A program made the position numbers and the translations under genes. DNA of 64,000 nt from Streptomyces griseoviridis (GTDB lineage Bacteria > Actinomycetota > Actinomycetes > Streptomycetales > Streptomycetaceae), in the NCBI GenBank assembly GCA_014649155.1, contig BMSM01000015.1, positions 62,001 through 126,000 of the forward strand. Reading direction: 5' to 3'. Positions 61,279 to 64,000 of the stretch are shown here, in pieces; position 1 is the stretch's first letter; the number at the start of each line of letters is the position of its first letter. The notes under the pieces are model-generated. The model was given only the letters and a program-made list of their open reading frames with translations, had not been told where the DNA came from and did not search any database.

Positions 61279-62244
61279 ATGATTACTACCGCGCGAAGCA
61301 GCAGGTCCAGGACGAGGCACACCGGCGTGGCGGCGGTCGCGCTCATGGCCGCCGCGGCGCTGCTCGCGGGCTGTTCCTCCGGAGACGGCGAAGACACCGG
61401 CGACAACCCCCTGGACGGGGAGAAGGCGGAGGCCGGCACGGTCGTCGTCGGTTCCAACAACTTCGCCGAGAGCACCCTGCTCGCCGACCTCTACGGCGAG
61501 GCGCTCAAGGCCAAGGGCCTCAAGGTCACCTACAAGCACAACATCGGCAGCCGCGAGACGACGTACGGGCTGATGAAGAACGGTTCCGTCACCGTCCTGC
61601 CGGAGTACAACGGCTCCCTGCTCGCCTATCTCGACGCCGACGCCGAACAGACCTCCGCCGAGGGCGTGAACGCGGCCGTCAAGGCCAAGCTGGACAAGAG
61701 CCTGACGCTCCTGGAGTCGTCGCCCGCCGAGGACAAGGACTCGGTGACCGTCAACGCCGCGACGGCGAAGAAGTACCGGCTCACCTCCGACTCGACGATC
61801 GCCGACCTCAAGGACGTCGCCCCGGAACTGGTGATCGGCGGCTCGCCCGAGTTCCAGACCCGGCAGCAGGGGCTGAAGGGGCTGGAGTCGGAGTACGGCC
61901 TGAAGTTCAAGTCGTTCAAGGCGCTCGACGCGGGCGGCCCGCTGACCCAGGCGGCGCTGACCAGGAACACCGTCCAGATCGCCGACATCTTCACCACCGA
62001 CCCGACCATCGTGAAGGAGAAGTTCGTCGTCCTGAAGGACCCGGACAACTTCTTCGGCTTCGCCAACGTCACCCCGCTCGTCCACAAGGACGGCCTCTCC
62101 CAGGAGGGCGTCGACGCGCTGAACGCGGTCTCCGCGAAGCTGGACACCGAGACGCTCCTCGCCCTCGACGCCCAGGTGCAGCTCGACAAGAAGGACCCGC
62201 TGGACGTCGCCAAGAACTGGCTGAAGTCGGCCGGCCTGGCCTGA
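61279..62244 (+). CDS. OpuC-type glycine betaine/choline-binding lipoprotein
   Basis: Solute-binding lipoprotein of 321 residues. The signal ends in LLAGC with Cys32. The mature part has VVVGSNNFAESTLLADLYGEALKAKG, HNIGSRETTYGLMKNGSVTVLPEYNGSLLAYL and the family's aromatic-rich pocket. It belongs with the ATPase/permease genes at 56.6-59.1 kb but is separated from them by the TetR/MFS pair. ATG 61279 was chosen because the basic n-region of the signal follows; GTG 61228 is an upstream alternative. 74 bases separate it from the MFS stop, so read-through from the MFS promoter is possible. Confidence 0.9.
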   Translation: MITTARSSRSRTRHTGVAAVALMAAAALLAGCSSGDGEDTGDNPLDGEKAEAGTVVVGSNNFAESTLLADLYGEALKAKGLKVTYKHNIGSRETTYGLMKNGSVTVLPEYNGSLLAYLDADAEQTSAEGVNAAVKAKLDKSLTLLESSPAEDKDSVTVNAATAKKYRLTSDSTIADLKDVAPELVIGGSPEFQTRQQGLKGLESEYGLKFKSFKALDAGGPLTQAALTRNTVQIADIFTTDPTIVKEKFVVLKDPDNFFGFANVTPLVHKDGLSQEGVDALNAVSAKLDTETLLALDAQVQLDKKDPLDVAKNWLKSAGLA

Positions 62245-62261
62245 CCGGGGGCCGGGCGGCG

Positions 62262-62837
62262 CTACTCCGCCGCCGCCGCGATCAACTGGTCGACCAAGGC
62301 GATCAGCACGTCCCGTGAGGAGGTCCGCTCCCGCGCGTCGCACAGCAGCACCCGGACCTCGTCCGGGAGTGCCAGCGCCTCGCGGATCTCCTCCGGCGGG
62401 TACGGGTGCTCCCCGTGGAAGCCGTTGGCGGCGACGACGAACGGGATGCCCCGCCGCTCGAAGAAGTCGATCGCGGCGAAGCTGCTCTGCGGCCGGCGGA
62501 CGTCCAGCAGCACGACCGCCCCGAGGGCGCCGATCGCCAGGTCGTTCCACATGAACCAGAAGCGCTGCTGGCCGGGCGTGCCGAACAGATAGAGCACCAG
62601 GTCGTCGCCGACGGTGATCCGGCCGAAGTCCAGGGCGACCGTGGTGGACCGCTTCTCCTCGATGCCGGCGAGGTCGTCCACGTCCAGCCCCGCCAGGGTG
62701 AGCGGTTCCTCGGTGCGCAGCGGGGCGATCTCGCTCACCGACCCGACCAGGGTGGTCTTGCCGACGCCGAACCCCCCGGCGACGAGGATCTTCACCACGT
62801 CGGGTGCCGCGCCCGCGGCGGTCTCAGAGCCGGCCAA
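62262..62837 (-). CDS. cvnD: Conservon GTP/ATP-binding protein
   Basis: Small GTPase-like protein of 191 residues, fourth member of the conservon signalling operon. The P-loop GGFGVGKTTL (21-30), the switch sequence LYLFGTPGQQRF and RRPQSSFAAIDFFERRGIPFVVAANG are typical of CvnD. TTG 62837, with AGGGAGGG just upstream, overlaps the cvnC stop by 14 bases. It is thought to form a membrane-associated complex with CvnA-C, resembling eukaryotic G-protein signalling. Confidence 0.93.
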   Translation of the reverse strand: MAGSETAAGAAPDVVKILVAGGFGVGKTTLVGSVSEIAPLRTEEPLTLAGLDVDDLAGIEEKRSTTVALDFGRITVGDDLVLYLFGTPGQQRFWFMWNDLAIGALGAVVLLDVRRPQSSFAAIDFFERRGIPFVVAANGFHGEHPYPPEEIREALALPDEVRVLLCDARERTSSRDVLIALVDQLIAAAAE

Positions 62838-63183
62838 GGCCCTCCCTCACTTTCTTCAGCAGGTCCAGGTCCGCGACGGTCCGGGAGACGGGGTGCGGGG
62901 CACGGGCCGTGATCCGGCCGGCCTCCAGCAGATCGCTGAGCAGGATGACGACCACGCTCACCGGCAGGTCCAGCAGGGCGGCCAGCTCCGCCACGGCCAC
63001 CGGCCGGGCGCACAGGCGCAGGATGCGGGCGTGCTCGGGCTGTCCCCGCGGGGCCCGCTCGGGCGGCGGGTCCACCGCGGTCACCGTCGTGATGAGGGTG
63101 AAGTCGGCGCGGCTGGGCCGGGTCCGCCCGCCGGTGAGGGCGAACGGCCGGACGAGCCGGCCCTGCGCGTCGCCTTCGCTCAT
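62824..63183 (-). CDS. cvnC: Conservon DUF742 protein
   Basis: DUF742 protein of 119 residues with a winged-helix-like core (EHARILRLCARPVAVAELAALLDLPVSVVVILLSDLLEAG) and LVRPFALTGGRT at the N-terminus. It starts one base after the cvnB stop and overlaps cvnD. It is presumed to be an adaptor in the Cvn complex. Confidence 0.93.
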   Translation of the reverse strand: MSEGDAQGRLVRPFALTGGRTRPSRADFTLITTVTAVDPPPERAPRGQPEHARILRLCARPVAVAELAALLDLPVSVVVILLSDLLEAGRITARAPHPVSRTVADLDLLKKVREGLGRL

Positions 63184-63184
63184 G

Positions 63185-63604
63185 TCACTCGCCGGGGCCC
63201 ACGGCGGCCCGGGGCGCCGCGCTGAGGTGCTCGCCGATCTTCTTCACCAGCATGTTCATCTGGTACGCCACCACACCGACGTCCGCGTGCGCGCCGGTCA
63301 GCACCACCAGATGGGCGCCGGGACCGGCGGAGGTCAGGATCAGGTAGCTGTGGGCCATCTCGATCAGCGCCTGGCGCACCGGGCCGCCCCGGAAGTCCAT
63401 GCTGACGCCCTTGCTGAGGCTCATCAGACCGGAGGCGGTCGCCGCGAGCCGCTCGGCGTCGTCGCGCGGGAACCCGGTGGACTTGCTGACGACCAGACCG
63501 TCCTCGGAGAGCACGACGGCCTGGTTCACCTCGGCGACCCGGTCCACGAGTCCGGTGAGCAACTGGTCGAGCTGGGTGTGGGTGGCGGGCGTGGGGCGTG
63601 TCAT
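63185..63604 (-). CDS. cvnB: Conservon roadblock/LC7-domain protein
   Basis: Roadblock/LC7 protein of 139 residues (TQLDQLLTGLVDRVAEVNQAVVLSEDGLVVSKSTG, HSYLILTSAGPGAHLVVLTGAHADVGVVAYQMNMLVKKIGEHL). These proteins regulate small GTPases, here CvnD. ATG 63604 overlaps the cvnA stop (ATGA), and one base separates it from cvnC. Confidence 0.94.
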   Translation of the reverse strand: MTRPTPATHTQLDQLLTGLVDRVAEVNQAVVLSEDGLVVSKSTGFPRDDAERLAATASGLMSLSKGVSMDFRGGPVRQALIEMAHSYLILTSAGPGAHLVVLTGAHADVGVVAYQMNMLVKKIGEHLSAAPRAAVGPGE

Positions 63605-64000
63605 GGCGTGTCGTCCTTCGTGAGCGGTCGGCGGGCGGAGTCCGTGGACTCCTCGTCACGTGCCTGGAGCGTGCCGCGCTGGAAACCGGCGAGGGAGGAC
63701 GCGGCACGCTCGGCGGTGAAGTCGTCGTCCCAGTGGCCGGCGCCGTCGCCGGCCGGCTCGTCCCGCAGCTCCGCCGCGAGACTCGTCTGCGGGACGCGGC
63801 GCGGCAGCGGCGAGGAGCGCCGCGACGGGAGGGCGGGCGTCTTCGCCGCGGGTGCGGGCGCCTCCGGTACGGCCCCGGCCGGGGGGCGCCCGGCGTCCGC
63901 GGTGTCCGGCACCGGGCGTACGCCGTCGCCGGTGAGGGAGTCCCGCAGCCGCCGGAGCTGGGCCGGGTCCGGCGCCTCGCGTGACGCGCCCGCGTCCGCC
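63601..64000 (-). CDS. cvnA: Conservon sensor-kinase-like protein, C-terminal end only
   Basis: The frame is open from the right edge of the window to the stop at 63601-63603. Only the Pro/Ala-rich, probably disordered C-terminal tail (about 133 codons) is visible: DPAQLRRLRDSLTGDG, TSLAAELRDEPAGDG and SSLAGFQRGTLQARDEE. The last segment is typical of CvnA tails. The call rests mostly on the operon order A-B-C-D and the ATGA overlap with cvnB; the sensor and ATPase domains lie outside. Confidence 0.8.
   Translation of the reverse strand, partial: ADAGASREAPDPAQLRRLRDSLTGDGVRPVPDTADAGRPPAGAVPEAPAPAAKTPALPSRRSSPLPRRVPQTSLAAELRDEPAGDGAGHWDDDFTAERAASSLAGFQRGTLQARDEESTDSARRPLTKDDTP

Noticed and set aside
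1..64000. CRISPR arrays, tRNA or rRNA genes
   Set aside because: No regularly spaced direct repeats, no tRNA cloverleaf with a GTTCGA-type arm and no rRNA-like block were found by eye; a tool scan could still reveal a tRNA.
1..64000. Secondary-metabolite gene cluster
   Set aside because: No PKS, NRPS, terpene synthase or classical RiPP genes; only the MNIO pair hints at peptide modification.

Overview
The window is a high-GC (about 74% by impression, not computed) actinobacterial chromosome segment, almost certainly from Streptomyces. The reasons are the near-universal G/C third codon positions, frequent GTG/TTG starts, GTGA/ATGA stop-start overlaps, conserved neighbours such as dxs, fadAB, rnd, DUF3000, hemE, hemG and hemQ, and a conservon (cvn) operon at the right edge. 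It holds about 60 genes, most of them ordinary core genes, plus several insertions, remnants and regulatory repeats. No rRNA, tRNA, CRISPR array, prophage or intact transposase was seen.

Left part (1-9.1 kb): the 3' part of dxs (isoprenoid precursors), an APC amino-acid permease, a membrane glycosyltransferase, a divergent SDR/XRE pair, an NYN-type nuclease-like protein, a beta-propeller-like protein, and a decayed nucleotide-sugar dehydrogenase whose middle has been inverted in place. Next come the beta-oxidation pair fadA-fadB (9.2-12.5 kb), transcribed leftward behind a palindromic operator candidate.

12.7-19.3 kb is a self-contained sugar cassette. A LacI regulator and a GH2 beta-mannosidase form one operon. 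An ABC importer (lipoprotein plus two permeases, no ATPase) runs in the opposite direction. Two similar palindromes lie between them. 19.3-30.6 kb returns to core genes: RNase D, an atypical LuxR-type regulator, DUF3000, hemE, a rhomboid protease, a CoA-disulfide-reductase-like flavoprotein, a DUF4349 lipoprotein, and hemG plus hemQ. hemE, hemG and hemQ fit the coproporphyrin-dependent haem route.

30.6-44.4 kb holds a secreted TAP-type hydrolase, a MNIO (DUF692) protein beside a TIGR04222 membrane protein, a Pth2-like protein, a polysaccharide deacetylase lipoprotein, a FAD/Rieske oxidoreductase, a Tat-exported PhoX-like protein, a SulP transporter coupled to a beta-carbonic anhydrase, a small secreted protein, ZapE and a RibD-like reductase. 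44.6-51.6 kb has murC, msrB and an accessory LysR/epoxide hydrolase/FAH cluster containing a collapsed SDR gene.

51.7-56.5 kb is a redox module: a two-component system facing a ferric-reductase-like flavocytochrome, an FMN-binding anchor protein and ApbE. 56.6-62.2 kb is an OpuC-type compatible-solute importer. Its binding-protein gene is separated from the ATPase/permease genes by a MITE-like element and a TetR/MFS efflux pair with repeated operators. The window ends in cvnD, cvnC, cvnB and the 3' end of cvnA.

Many start codons sit 6-8 bases after a TANNNT-like hexamer with no ribosome binding site, which suggests extensive leaderless transcription.
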